From an uncultured Pirellulaceae bacterium (lineage in GTDB: Bacteria; Planctomycetota; Planctomycetia; Pirellulales; Pirellulaceae): a stretch of 64,000 nucleotides of DNA. Position numbers and translations under genes: made by a program. This document shows positions 55,940-64,000 of this stretch, piece after piece (within the stretch, counting starts at the first letter, position 1; each line of letters starts with the position of its first letter). The notes beneath the pieces are model-generated. The model was not told the origin of the DNA. It saw nothing but the letters and a program-made list of their open reading frames with translations, and made no database searches. The stretch spans positions 1 to 64,000 of the forward strand of contig CALDYR010000002.1 of NCBI GenBank assembly GCA_937944405.1, in the 5' to 3' direction.

Positions 55940-56905
55940 TTAGGGGGCCGCTGAAGGAGATTCATCTTCTTCGATGGGTTGCGGTCGGAAGCGTTTGAGG
56001 GCCTGCGGAATCGGTGTTTTGAATTCCATTTTTTCACCGCTTTGCGGGTGCGTGAATTCTAAATAGTGGCCGTGAATCGCCATCCGTTTTTTCTTCCAAT
56101 TGCGGTGGCGAGATTTTTTCTTGCCATAGCGCGGATCGGCAAGGATCGGATGCCCGGCGTCGGCAAGATGGACTCGCATTTGATGGCGTCGCGCCGTTTT
56201 CAACGTCAACTCAACGACCGTCGTGTCCAACTTCGTCATGATGACGCGGTAATCGGTGACTGCGTGTTGGCCGTCCTTGGGGGTGTACACATTGTACTGG
56301 TCAAGATTCGACGCCATCGCCAAATAAGATTCCCACGTGCCACTTTCGGGTTCCAAAATCCCATTGACGATCGCGGTAAATTTTCTCACCGGTGCGTTGT
56401 CAGCAAATTGCGCCTGCAGCAGTTCAGCACCAACATTTGATTTCGCGAAAACTAAAAGACCGCTGATCTCGCGGTCTAAACGATGGACCACGAAACACTC
56501 ACGCCCGGATCGTGAATGATTGAGATAGAGTTTCAATCGGTCAAACAGAGTGTTGCCGATCGACTTTTGCGTCGGTAAGCTCAACACGCCAGCTTTTTTG
56601 TTGACGACGATTACCCACGAATCTTCGAAAACGACTTCGAAGGTACGATCGGTCCAAGCTTTCTTCTTCTCCTGGTAGCCAGATTTAGGATCGAAATCGA
56701 CCTGAACGATATCGCCTTGGGCGACACGGAAGAAGGTGTCCAGACAGATTTTCCCGTTGACACGCACGCACTTGTTTTGAAACAGCCGGTCGACCTGACT
56801 GCGCGGCAGACCGGTGACATCACGCACGATGTGATCCGTGCGACCGATTTGTTCAGAAGCGACGGTGACGGTATGGGTTTCTTTAGGCATCGCGGTTGAT
56901 GTCAA
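55940..56905 (-). CDS. RluA-family pseudouridine synthase
   Basis: 321 residues. An S4 RNA-binding domain (GLPRSQVDRLFQNKCVRVNGK, about 33-53) is followed by the catalytic domain with FVVHRLDREISGLLVFAKS, where the Asp of RLDRE is the nucleophile (usual form RLDRDTSG), and by LKTARRHQMRVHLADAGHPILADPRYG. It modifies rRNA or tRNA uridines; which site cannot be told. Its start overlaps the stop of the IMPase-family gene by 4 bases, so the two are translationally coupled. Confidence 0.92.
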   Translation of the reverse strand: MTSTAMPKETHTVTVASEQIGRTDHIVRDVTGLPRSQVDRLFQNKCVRVNGKICLDTFFRVAQGDIVQVDFDPKSGYQEKKKAWTDRTFEVVFEDSWVIVVNKKAGVLSLPTQKSIGNTLFDRLKLYLNHSRSGRECFVVHRLDREISGLLVFAKSNVGAELLQAQFADNAPVRKFTAIVNGILEPESGTWESYLAMASNLDQYNVYTPKDGQHAVTDYRVIMTKLDTTVVELTLKTARRHQMRVHLADAGHPILADPRYGKKKSRHRNWKKKRMAIHGHYLEFTHPQSGEKMEFKTPIPQALKRFRPQPIEEDESPSAAP

Positions 56906-57729
56906 TTCTGGGGTTTGTATTTCGAAACGATGCTCAACAGTTCATCATGCAACAGGCCGTTAGAAGCCAACACAGAGGATCTTGCCAAAGGCAAAACATC
57001 TCCACCACACGTGGTGACGGTGCCGCCGGATTCTTCGACGAACAATCGTCCTGCGGCAAAGTCCCACGGCGATAGAGTGTACTCGAAAAATCCCCCAAAC
57101 CGTCCTGTTCCGACGTGAATAAGGTCTAAAGCTGCCGTACCGAACCGGCGGACGCCCTGAACGTCACGGGCAAACAGGGATTCTATCGCCGCTAATGTGG
57201 CTTGCATTATTTCCCCACGGTCGTAATAGAAACCGACGCCAATCATCGTCTGGTTAAGGCTCACTGCGTTGTTGAGCCGGGAGAGTTTGCCATTCCAGAA
57301 CGCCCCCTGCCCTCGTGCGGCGATATACTCGTCACCGGTAATGACATTTCGCACCAGCCCGAATTCCGCCACACCGCCTGCGTAATAAGCAATCGAAATC
57401 GCAAAATGAGCAATTCCATGGGCGAAATTGTTCGTCCCGTCCAGCGGATCGATCACCCAAAGATGCGGGGCATCAATCAGAAACGACTGGTCCACGCCGT
57501 CAACATTTTCTTCGGCCAAAAATTGATGATTCGGAAACACGGATTTGATCACCGAAATGATAGCCCGTTCGGCCTCCACATCGGCCGCCGTCACAAGCCC
57601 TTGCGATTGGCCTGCGGACGTCTTTTCGGTAGCGGTCACGCCGGCGAGGTCACCGAAGTAGCGTTTGATAATTTCCGCTGCGGCATCCGCAGCTTTCCGG
57701 GCAACCGATGCGATGTCGGATTTAATCAA
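56902..57729 (-). CDS. Inositol-monophosphatase-family phosphatase
   Basis: 275 residues. FLAEENVDG carries motif-1 Glu, and WVIDPLDGTNNFAHGIAHFAISI is the DPxDGT metal site. SPWDFAAGRLFVEESGGTVT gives the third Asp. Mg2+-dependent sugar- or inositol-phosphate hydrolase; substrates vary (inositol 1-phosphate, fructose 1,6-bisphosphate, PAP). Upstream of the RluA-type gene with a 4-base overlap, and 15 bases after the small CxxC protein gene, so probably the middle of a three-gene unit. Confidence 0.9.
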   Translation of the reverse strand: MIKSDIASVARKAADAAAEIIKRYFGDLAGVTATEKTSAGQSQGLVTAADVEAERAIISVIKSVFPNHQFLAEENVDGVDQSFLIDAPHLWVIDPLDGTNNFAHGIAHFAISIAYYAGGVAEFGLVRNVITGDEYIAARGQGAFWNGKLSRLNNAVSLNQTMIGVGFYYDRGEIMQATLAAIESLFARDVQGVRRFGTAALDLIHVGTGRFGGFFEYTLSPWDFAAGRLFVEESGGTVTTCGGDVLPLARSSVLASNGLLHDELLSIVSKYKPQN

Positions 57730-57744
57730 TGGACTGGTTCTTTC

Positions 57745-58110
57745 TTAGCGTTTGTTCATCGCGTCTATGATTTCAGGTAGAGGGAACTCAAGGATCGAGG
57801 TGTCTTGCATCTTGCGAATCTCGGAAAGTCGTCGGTAGCCTCGGGTGACTAATGTTTCGCGCTGCTGCACATATTGCTGATCAAGGTTCGATTTTGAAAA
57901 TTCTCCCTCAACAATCACCGGTTCAAAATCTTCAGCGACGATGAATTGGGCCAACGCTGGATTACAGCGAATGTGTCTCTCGGGAGTCGAATGAAGTAGT
58001 TCGGGGTCGACGATTCCGATGACGTAGCGCAAATAGAGGTCGCTGGCCGTGACGTTGGCGACATCTTCACCGCAGACACTGCACAGATAACCTTCGTCAC
58101 ACTTGGCCAT
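57745..58110 (-). CDS. Small protein with N-terminal CxxC, unknown function
   Basis: 121 residues. GYLCSVCGEDVANV near the start and HIRCNPALAQFIV at about 46-58 could ligate a metal. The central segment LYLRYVIGIVDPELLHSTPERHIRCNPAL looks conserved in type, as does the tail SILEFPLPEIIDAM. No signal peptide. It leads the unit that continues with the IMPase-family and RluA-type genes. No named family recognised. Confidence 0.68.
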   Translation of the reverse strand: MAKCDEGYLCSVCGEDVANVTASDLYLRYVIGIVDPELLHSTPERHIRCNPALAQFIVAEDFEPVIVEGEFSKSNLDQQYVQQRETLVTRGYRRLSEIRKMQDTSILEFPLPEIIDAMNKR

Positions 58111-58265
58111 GATCGTCCTTTTTTTATGGGGTCATCAGGGAGTTTCGCAGCGGGGAACTTCGCAGCTCCAAACCGGCCTAGCGTTTGTTAGCCCCTATCA
58201 ATCCGTTGGAATTCTGTCGAGTCCCACAACGAATTCCAAGTTTGCCGCTAAAACCAGGAAAGAGC

Positions 58266-59057
58266 TCATCTTAAATTCAGCACGTCGTACATGTCATAGA
58301 TGCCCGGAGGCTGCTGGACGACGAAGTGAGCGGCCGCCAAAGCACCGCTGGCGTAGCAATCTCGATTGGACGCCGCAACCCGCAGTTCAATCGTTTCGCC
58401 TAACATTCCAAATACGATCGTGTGTTCGCCCGGGTTGTCCCCGGTACGAACCGCGTGGTAGCCGATTTCATCGTGAGGACGTGCACCCACCATCCCCGAG
58501 CGGCCGTGACGGTGATTGGAAATACCCATCGCAGCGGCGGCAATGTTGCCAAATTTCAAAGCCGTTCCACTGGGCGCGTCGGCTTTGAAACGGTGGTGAC
58601 GTTCAATGATTTCGACATCAACACCGCTGGCGTGAGCTTTAAGGGCAGCGCCTGCAATTTCGGTCAGCTTCATCGTCAGATTCACCGCCATGCTCATGCT
58701 GGGGGCCCACACGATCGGAATCTCCGACGACGCGTCACGTAGCAACTGCTCCTCCGCCACCTCCAATCCCGTTGTCGCCATCACCAAGGGTACGCGATGA
58801 GCGTGACAGAACTTAATCGCCTTTAGCGCCCCGGCGACCGTCGAAAAATCGATAACGGCCTCGCACTGAGGGTAATCGGCAGTAATGGGAAGATTCAATT
58901 CGCCCGCCCCGGCGATGATTCCAGCGTCTTGGCCGATGGCCGGATGGTCAGAAGCGTCCACCGCAGCGACCAACTGGAACGATTTATCCTGAGAGGCGAG
59001 ATCGATGAGCCGTTGCCCCATGCGACCGGCGGCTCCGTTGATGGCTAACTTAATCAT
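58266..59057 (-). CDS. dapB: 4-hydroxy-tetrahydrodipicolinate reductase
   Basis: Reduces the dipicolinate intermediate in lysine and diaminopimelate synthesis with NAD(P)H. 263 residues. LAINGAAGRMGQRLIDLA is the nucleotide site, VIDFSTVAG and VMATTGLEVAEEQLL follow, and EIIERHHRFKADAPSGTAL contains the catalytic His and the Lys of the K-x-D-x-P-SGTA signature. Diaminopimelate need agrees with peptidoglycan being made by this lineage. It appears monocistronic; a nine-C tract lies about 110 bases upstream of its start. Confidence 0.96.
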   Translation of the reverse strand: MIKLAINGAAGRMGQRLIDLASQDKSFQLVAAVDASDHPAIGQDAGIIAGAGELNLPITADYPQCEAVIDFSTVAGALKAIKFCHAHRVPLVMATTGLEVAEEQLLRDASSEIPIVWAPSMSMAVNLTMKLTEIAGAALKAHASGVDVEIIERHHRFKADAPSGTALKFGNIAAAAMGISNHRHGRSGMVGARPHDEIGYHAVRTGDNPGEHTIVFGMLGETIELRVAASNRDCYASGALAAAHFVVQQPPGIYDMYDVLNLR

Positions 59058-59773
59058 GTTTGCAAAGGTTGAGTTACTGGCTTCTTACTGGCGGAGAGCG
59101 TAACATCGTAAGCCAGTTGGCTTTCCTTCGGAAGGCACCCCGCCGGGGGTAACTTCGAAATCTGCACTCCCCCCCCCGCAGCAGTAGCGTGTCTACATTT
59201 GTCCCAACCACGGGCATTGGATTCGGTGGCAACTGATAGGCGATGCCGGTATCGCACCACCAGCCGCAAAACAAAGGTTCCCGGCCACTTCGTCACCTAA
59301 GTATCCTTTTGCGTTTTCCCAGCGTTTTGAACTGCGGGCCGGAAACAGAATCTCAACCAGCGTTTGGCTGGCCTTACAACGCCGGTTTGTCTGCCGTTAA
59401 ACTCGCCGACAATCGTGCTAATCGGCTCGTTAGAACACAAATTTATTTTAATTATGAAACAACTGTTTCAGTTTCTGCGTAACAAAGACAATCAAGACGG
59501 AGTTTCATGTGGGGTTGTTTGCGACAACGGGCTCAGTGAAAATCGCCTAAATCCCGAACAAAAACAGCGCACCACGGCCGTAAGCCATTGTTCCACGCGC
59601 ACTGGCCCCCAGACAGATCAGTGAAAATGCCGCGTGCGCAACGGTTTGACCTTTTAAAATACGGCTTTAGAATGCGGAGCAAAGTATAGCGGCTAAAATG
59701 CTCTACTAACGAGCGGGTTAGCTGACGGTAAACCACCGTTGTTATTATGCGGTAAATAGAAAAGAGGGCTGAG
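59058..59773. other. 0.7-kb intergenic stretch between dapB and the dksA-like gene
   Basis: Promoters for both divergent genes should be here. Seen: an inverted repeat ACTGGCTT (59076-59083) with AAGCCAGT (59110-59117) in the dapB leader, and a run of nine C (59169-59177). No open frame matches a known protein. Confidence 0.45.
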
Positions 59774-60166
59774 ATGGCAAAAATGGCAAAAATGAAAAAG
59801 ACAGAAGTTCGACCTTTCAAAGAAATGCTAATCGAACTCCGGGCTCGGCTGCGGGGCGATGTTTCGACTCTGGCAAATGCGGCCCTTTCTTCCTCTGGGG
59901 CGGGGGGGAGTTCGTCCTCCGCGGTCCCCAGCCACATCGCGGACATGGGCAGCGATACTTATGAGCAAGACAACACGATTTTACTGATGAACAGTGAAGG
60001 CGAAACGTTGACCCAAATCGAAGGGGCTCTTGAACGGATCGAGGGCGGCCTCTATGGTTTCTGCAATGAGTGTTCGGGGAAGATCCCGAAAACGCGACTC
60101 AAAGCGATCCCCTATACGCCCTATTGTGTTAAGTGTGCAAGTGAAATCGAATCGGACACTTACTAA
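59774..60166 (+). CDS. DksA/TraR-family zinc-finger regulator
   Basis: 130 residues. An N-terminal coiled-coil half is followed by the C4 zinc finger GLYGFCNECSGKIPKTRLKAIPYTPYCVKCA, seen as CNEC and CVKC about 20 residues apart. Family members bind RNA polymerase through the secondary channel and alter promoter response, often with ppGpp. The acidic tip found in DksA (DxxDxA) is replaced here by SDTYEQDNT, so activity may differ. lspA follows 34 bases downstream. Confidence 0.88.
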   Translation: MAKMAKMKKTEVRPFKEMLIELRARLRGDVSTLANAALSSSGAGGSSSSAVPSHIADMGSDTYEQDNTILLMNSEGETLTQIEGALERIEGGLYGFCNECSGKIPKTRLKAIPYTPYCVKCASEIESDTY

Positions 60167-60200
60167 CGCCCCCCCGCGCGCGGCAGCCCATTCCCAAGAC

Positions 60201-60833
60201 ATGGCACCGCGCCAAAGTATGCCACCGAACCAGGATGTACGATTGCCAGCCAGTCGTTACATCCTGTTTTTTTGTATCGCTGCGGCAGGACTGGCGGCAG
60301 ACTTAATCACCAAGCACTTGGCGTTTAAACACTTTTTCAACCCCATTACTGCCGGCCAAGAACCGCGCTGGTGGATCGACGGCGTTTTTGGTTTGCAAAC
60401 AGCGACTAATCCCGGCGCCCTTTTTGGTTTGGGCAGCGGATTGAGTTGGTTGTTCGCGATACTTTCAATCGTGGCGATTACAGTAATCCTTGGTTGGTTA
60501 TTTCTTTTAAAAGGTGCTTTGGATCGTTGGTTGACGTTTACCTTGGCTTTGATCACCGGCGGGATCTTGGGCAATCTTTATGATCGTGTTGGGATGGGGG
60601 CCTTGCCGGGCTACCCTCAAGAGATTCGCACCAACGTTCGTGATTGGATTTTATTCCGTTTGGAGGGGGTGCCTTTCTTCGACCCATGGCCCAATTTCAA
60701 TTTGGCAGACTGTTGGTTGGTTTGCGGTGCAGCGTTCTTGTTCTTCCACGCATTGTTTTTAAATCCTGGCGCTTCGGATTCTGAACTTCCTGCATCTCCC
60801 ACCAAGACCTCTCATGACACACAAACCAGCTGA
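60201..60833 (+). CDS. lspA: Lipoprotein signal peptidase
   Basis: Removes signal peptides from prolipoproteins after Lgt action. 210 residues from the ATG at 60201 (ATG at 60219 also possible); the open frame runs further upstream but inside the preceding gene. Four hydrophobic segments, TNPGALFGLGSG (N-x-G-x-x-F-x-x), GGILGNLYDRV and NFNLADCWLVCG with the two catalytic Asp. About 30 extra residues lie between the last two motifs (ALPGYPQEIRTNVRDWILF). The end overlaps the next start by 20 bases. Confidence 0.94.
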   Translation: MAPRQSMPPNQDVRLPASRYILFFCIAAAGLAADLITKHLAFKHFFNPITAGQEPRWWIDGVFGLQTATNPGALFGLGSGLSWLFAILSIVAITVILGWLFLLKGALDRWLTFTLALITGGILGNLYDRVGMGALPGYPQEIRTNVRDWILFRLEGVPFFDPWPNFNLADCWLVCGAAFLFFHALFLNPGASDSELPASPTKTSHDTQTS

Positions 60834-61665
60834 AACATTTCACTTCGACGGTTCGGCCGACGTTCAGCAGCGTTTAGAATTAGCCAACCGTATTGCAATC
60901 GCGGCGGGTAAGTTAACGCTGAAACATTTTCGCAATTCCGATCTCAAAGTGATTCGCAAAGGCGACGGTTCGCCGCTGACAATCGCCGACCAAGAGGCCG
61001 AAACTTTCCTCCGAAACGAAATCCAAAACTCCTTCCCTCATGACGGCATCGTCGGTGAAGAGTTTGGTGTGACCCAAGGTGATTCTGGATTCAACTGGAC
61101 TCTTGACCCGATCGATGGAACAAAATCTTTCATCTGCGGAGTACCACTTTATGGGACCATGGTTGCGGTTGAAAAAATCGACAGCTCCGGCGGTCGCCGT
61201 AGCTTGATTGGATCGGTCTATCTACCGGGAATCGACGAAGGCATTTTTGCGGCAACCGGATGCGGGGCTTGGCATTTCAAACACGACCACCCCGCCACAA
61301 GAGCGCGCGTCTCTTCGACAGCGTCATTAGCAGACGCCGTATTGGTTACCTCCGAAGTAGAAAATTTCGGAGAACGCAGTGCCGCAGATACCTACGCCCG
61401 TCTATCCCAAGCCGTTTACTTTGCTCGGACTTGGGGCGACGTCTATGGCTACCTATTGGTCGCCACGGGCCATGTCGACGTGATGATCGATCCTATTTTG
61501 AACGTTTGGGATGCTGCTGCAGTCCAACCAATTATCGAAGAGGCTGGCGGGCGATTTTCCGATTGGTCAGGAAATCCACGAATCGATTCGGGAGACGCCA
61601 TTGGATCCAATGGATTAGTTCACGAAGAGATATTGCGTTTGGTGCAAATGAAAGACGCAACTTAA
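60814..61665 (+). CDS. Inositol-monophosphatase-family enzyme, possibly histidinol-phosphatase
   Basis: 283 residues. VGEEFGVTQGDSGFNWTLDPIDGTKSFICGVPLYGTMVA gives the metal motifs (here EEFG and DPIDGTKSF); LNVWDAAAVQPIIEEAGGRFSDWSG is motif 3. The DPIDGTKSF form and the following GVPLYGT are common in HisN-type histidinol-phosphate phosphatases, so that role is likely but not certain. Its start lies inside the end of lspA. Confidence 0.87.
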   Translation: MTHKPAETFHFDGSADVQQRLELANRIAIAAGKLTLKHFRNSDLKVIRKGDGSPLTIADQEAETFLRNEIQNSFPHDGIVGEEFGVTQGDSGFNWTLDPIDGTKSFICGVPLYGTMVAVEKIDSSGGRRSLIGSVYLPGIDEGIFAATGCGAWHFKHDHPATRARVSSTASLADAVLVTSEVENFGERSAADTYARLSQAVYFARTWGDVYGYLLVATGHVDVMIDPILNVWDAAAVQPIIEEAGGRFSDWSGNPRIDSGDAIGSNGLVHEEILRLVQMKDAT

Positions 61666-61812
61666 ATTTGAATTTTGTGGCGACCGGCCTGAATTCTGGC
61701 GAATCCAGCTACGTGGAATAATTCAAGCGGTGATAAAACACTCTCCCCACTAAATTCGCGGAAACATCAATTTCGTTGCCGCAGGCGATGCCGTCCACCG
61801 CAGACCTGCAGA

Positions 61813-62646
61813 TTACATCCCAGAATTCAGGTACTTGGATTCTCCCAAACAACCGAACCGATCAGCACCGCGCCCACCGTATCCGCTGTCGGTACGTTGG
61901 TAATCGATCAGTTTGAAATTGACCAAGTGATCGAACCGATCGTTGATCCGTTTCGCGCACCGCTCGCAGTTGCAGCGTTGTGAATGGTCCGACATTTTTT
62001 TGGCGGAAAACGGGCGAGGCCAATAGACCGAAAACATGGGACGTTTGTCAGGGCAATTCTTTCCACAACGATATCCGCCCGGCTCTTGGGCTTGGTAGGG
62101 GCGACCTTGGTTGCCCCAACGGCTTTCTAAATGGACTTCGCCACACTGGCACCTGCTGGCCGGTCGTTGGCAAACAGAACAAGGCTTACGCGGATCGATC
62201 GGAAATGGAGAATCATCTCGGAAGAGATCGTAATTGATAACCGGATGTGATTTCTTACCGCGCTGCGTGAGCTTCTGTTTGCCTTTCCTTTTTACCGCTG
62301 CCTGATTTTCCTTGGGCAACGGTTTGGTCATTGTCGATTTGCCCGCGGAGGCTGCCGCCGGAATTGCGGCGCGTTGAGGCGGGGCGCCGTTTTCCATTTT
62401 TGCAGGGCCAGTTAAAGGGCGCGCCGGTGGAGGAGCCTCGGGCACAGTTATCGAATCAATGCGCTGCTGATCATCGGTAGCGTTCAACGGATAACGGTTG
62501 GGAAAAAGATTCAGCCCGGGATTTGGGGCGTAATACTGACGCAGCGGCTGCTGCATCGCGGGAGAGCGCCAATCCTGTCCTTGGCACCAGTCTGCGGAAA
62601 CACAAGCCACGATCAGGGCAAACCATAACAGTGAATTTTTTTTCAT
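61813..62646 (-). CDS. Exported protein with Cys-rich C-terminal part
   Basis: 277 residues from the ATG at 62646, which starts a signal peptide (MKKNSLLWFALIVACVSADW, cleavage near WCQGQ). The first 140 residues are Pro/Ala/Lys-rich and probably disordered. The C-terminal half has paired cysteines (CSVCQRPASRCQCG, CGKNCPDK, CNCERC) that may bind metal or form disulfides, ending FDHLVNFKLIDYQRTDSGYGG. I know similar layouts from planctomycete exported proteins but no named family. An ATG at 62700 is too far upstream of the signal peptide. Confidence 0.7.
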   Translation of the reverse strand: MKKNSLLWFALIVACVSADWCQGQDWRSPAMQQPLRQYYAPNPGLNLFPNRYPLNATDDQQRIDSITVPEAPPPARPLTGPAKMENGAPPQRAAIPAAASAGKSTMTKPLPKENQAAVKRKGKQKLTQRGKKSHPVINYDLFRDDSPFPIDPRKPCSVCQRPASRCQCGEVHLESRWGNQGRPYQAQEPGGYRCGKNCPDKRPMFSVYWPRPFSAKKMSDHSQRCNCERCAKRINDRFDHLVNFKLIDYQRTDSGYGGRGADRFGCLGESKYLNSGM

Positions 62647-62859
62647 CCAAGCCCCCCCTATGCGACTAATTCTCTGGGTACGCACCATCCCAAGCGGCAA
62701 CCATTATTTAATCGGAATCCTAAGAGGGACGCCTACAGTTTGGCAGGCTGGCTCCTGTTAGCTAAGATAGGCGGAGTTTTCAAGCAGCAATGGAGAGAAA
62801 ATGACTGCACCAAGAATGTCCAATCACATTTCACGCCTACATTTTCCACGTCCCAATCG

Positions 62860-63318
62860 TCATCGACCGGCTTGCTTGACCCCATCATGTCTTGCTTTAC
62901 ACGCGAGCTTGTAGGCTTCTTGGTCACCGTGCCGATGAATTGAAAAAGCCTTTGTCTTCCGACGACCGTTAGCATCCGTCCATTGTGCTACCCAGTACCA
63001 ATAGTGATATTCGTACTCCCCCCGAGCATCTTTTTGCTTGTGCAGACGGACACCGACAACGCCGGACTTATTGCGTGAAGACGGCACTTCGGCTAACTCT
63101 TGGACGGAAAACTTTCGCGAAGCTTCGTCAATTTCGTCTCGAAAACGTTTCGCCGCCGCCAGCGCAGATCGTTTACCACCGTAACTGCTATCGCCAAAAA
63201 ACTTCTCAGTTTTCTCGCCTCGGCGCTGAATACGAACCTCCCACCCCCCGTAAACTTTTCCGGCGTCGCTTTTGGTTTCGATTCGAGAGATGTTTCGGCG
63301 GGGATTTTTCCTGGCCAT
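62860..63318 (-). CDS. AP2/ERF-like domain protein
   Basis: 152 residues from the ATG at 63318. The C-terminal half, NKSGVVGVRLHKQ at 83-95, WYWVAQWTDANGRRKTKAFSI at 107-127 and HGDQEAYKLACKAR at 130-143, fits the AP2 fold: three strands with V-G-V, W-x-A-x-W and a following helix. The N-terminal half (YGGWEVRIQRRGEKTEKFFGDSSYGGKRSALAAAKRFRDEI in pieces) looks like a second, more divergent copy. AP2 domains bind DNA; in bacteria they occur in homing endonucleases and in small stand-alone proteins. No nuclease motif is seen. Nearby genes give no context. Confidence 0.78.
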   Translation of the reverse strand: MARKNPRRNISRIETKSDAGKVYGGWEVRIQRRGEKTEKFFGDSSYGGKRSALAAAKRFRDEIDEASRKFSVQELAEVPSSRNKSGVVGVRLHKQKDARGEYEYHYWYWVAQWTDANGRRKTKAFSIHRHGDQEAYKLACKARHDGVKQAGR

Positions 63319-63743
63319 TAGCGGGAAGGATTCGGCAAGCGGTGATGACGAGGAGAAGGAAAGTAAGGGAGGCACTCCTTCACGATACGGAAATGGCGAC
63401 TCGGTTTCCAGCGTCATCTTAAAAAGAAGGCTTTTTTCGGTAGGTTCCACGCCCGCCGAAGGTGGACATTTTAGCAACGTCTTACTTCGAAGCAGCAATC
63501 TGACTGCCAAAGGATCGACCTACCCATCGCAATTTAGCGCGCTAAACGTGCAACCAAACGCGTCCATCTGTTTACCTAATGGATAGAAGACAAAGGCGAC
63601 TGCAGCACACCACCATCGTTGGTGCGCTACTATTATCTCCTAACCGTACCTAACACCGAAAAGATGGTAAAAGGATCAGAAAGTTCATTTCACCGCGCAA
63701 TCAGATGAATTCACCAAGCCTTCATCGGCGCTGGGAAAGCTTT

Positions 63744-63980
63744 TTAAGCCTCGACGAATTCTAACGCAGCAAGCAGCGCTTCGTATTCGTCGTTGCAACA
63801 GGGGCAATTTCTCAGGTGCGTTTGCACCTTTTTCATTGATTCGCACAATGAAGCCCCCATCAATTCGGCTTCTGCAAACTGTGCGACGTTGACCAAACAA
63901 CCATCGCATTCCATCGCGTCGGCGGATGAATTAACGACCAACGTTAAAAGGGTATCTATTTGTTGTTTGGAAAGAGGCAT
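63744..63980 (-). CDS. Small zinc-finger protein resembling anti-sigma factors
   Basis: 78 residues. The N-terminal Cys pair is MECDGCLVNV and the C-terminal segment is VQTHLRNCPCCNDEYEALLAAL, with a H-x3-C-x2-C layout like that of zinc-binding anti-sigma domains. No membrane segment. The partner sigma factor gene, if any, would be upstream, outside the window. It could also be a general small zinc protein. Confidence 0.65.
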   Translation of the reverse strand: MPLSKQQIDTLLTLVVNSSADAMECDGCLVNVAQFAEAELMGASLCESMKKVQTHLRNCPCCNDEYEALLAALEFVEA

Positions 63981-64000
63981 CGTAACAGAAGGTTCCTAAT

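Overview
The window looks like chromosomal DNA of a planctomycete, most likely a member of the Pirellulaceae. This is inferred from overall character: housekeeping genes scattered singly or in pairs on both strands, many secreted proteins with no recognisable family, Cys-, Gly- or Asp-rich low-complexity tails, a Tat-exported Gfo/Idh/MocA oxidoreductase, a long-tailed RNase R, a FliF with no flagellar neighbours, and an AP2-domain protein. No rRNA, plasmid or phage genes are seen. There is one tRNA (Asn).

Layout. 1-731 is the 5' part of a family 2 glycosyltransferase cut by the window edge. 1178-5352 holds nrdB and nrdA, a ribonucleotide reductase whose small subunit has Phe at the radical-tyrosine site (class Ic, Chlamydia-like). 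6181-8487 holds a SprT-like metalloprotein and a secreted Gly/Cys-rich protein. 8747-10904 is lipA-thiS-thiG. 11113-15721 is smpB, an exported oxidoreductase and an ABC transporter pair. 15722-16428 lacks a convincing gene but contains a compact three-way-junction-like inverted repeat. 16429-18615 is FliF plus a small HATPase protein. 19022-26521 has secreted proteins, a Dabb protein, panC, lgt, an ECF sigma factor with its probable anti-sigma partner, and a small Tyr-rich exported protein. 26916-33948 is csrA and, on the same strand, a four-gene sucrose cluster: fructokinase, sucrose-phosphate synthase with a phosphatase domain, amylosucrase and sucrose-phosphate phosphatase.

34222-40540 is a decay zone. 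It holds a wrecked NtrC-type regulator, tRNA-Asn with a strong terminator, a truncated class C group II intron directly behind that terminator, IS66 tnpA/tnpB without tnpC, a secreted beta-helix protein, a second and more eroded copy of the same intron, IS5- and IS1380-type transposase pieces, and an Lgt-like pseudogene broken by a one-base frameshift in a G run.

40614-64000 returns to ordinary content: RNase R, a YdcF-like protein, a methionine-salvage operon (mtnB-mtnD-mtnC), a flavin-dependent halogenase-like enzyme with the WxWxIP signature, a TolB-propeller/M28/PDZ peptidase, an AI-2E-type permease, an RluA-type pseudouridine synthase with an inositol-monophosphatase-family enzyme, dapB, a DksA/TraR zinc-finger protein with lspA and a second IMPase-family gene, an AP2-domain protein and a small zinc-finger protein resembling anti-sigma factors.

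The observations most worth following are the class Ic reductase, the structured repeat at 16112-16199, the two group II intron remnants each sitting behind a hairpin, the complete sucrose-cycling operon, the halogenase-like enzyme, and the AP2 protein. I found no clear multi-gene system that is wholly new.
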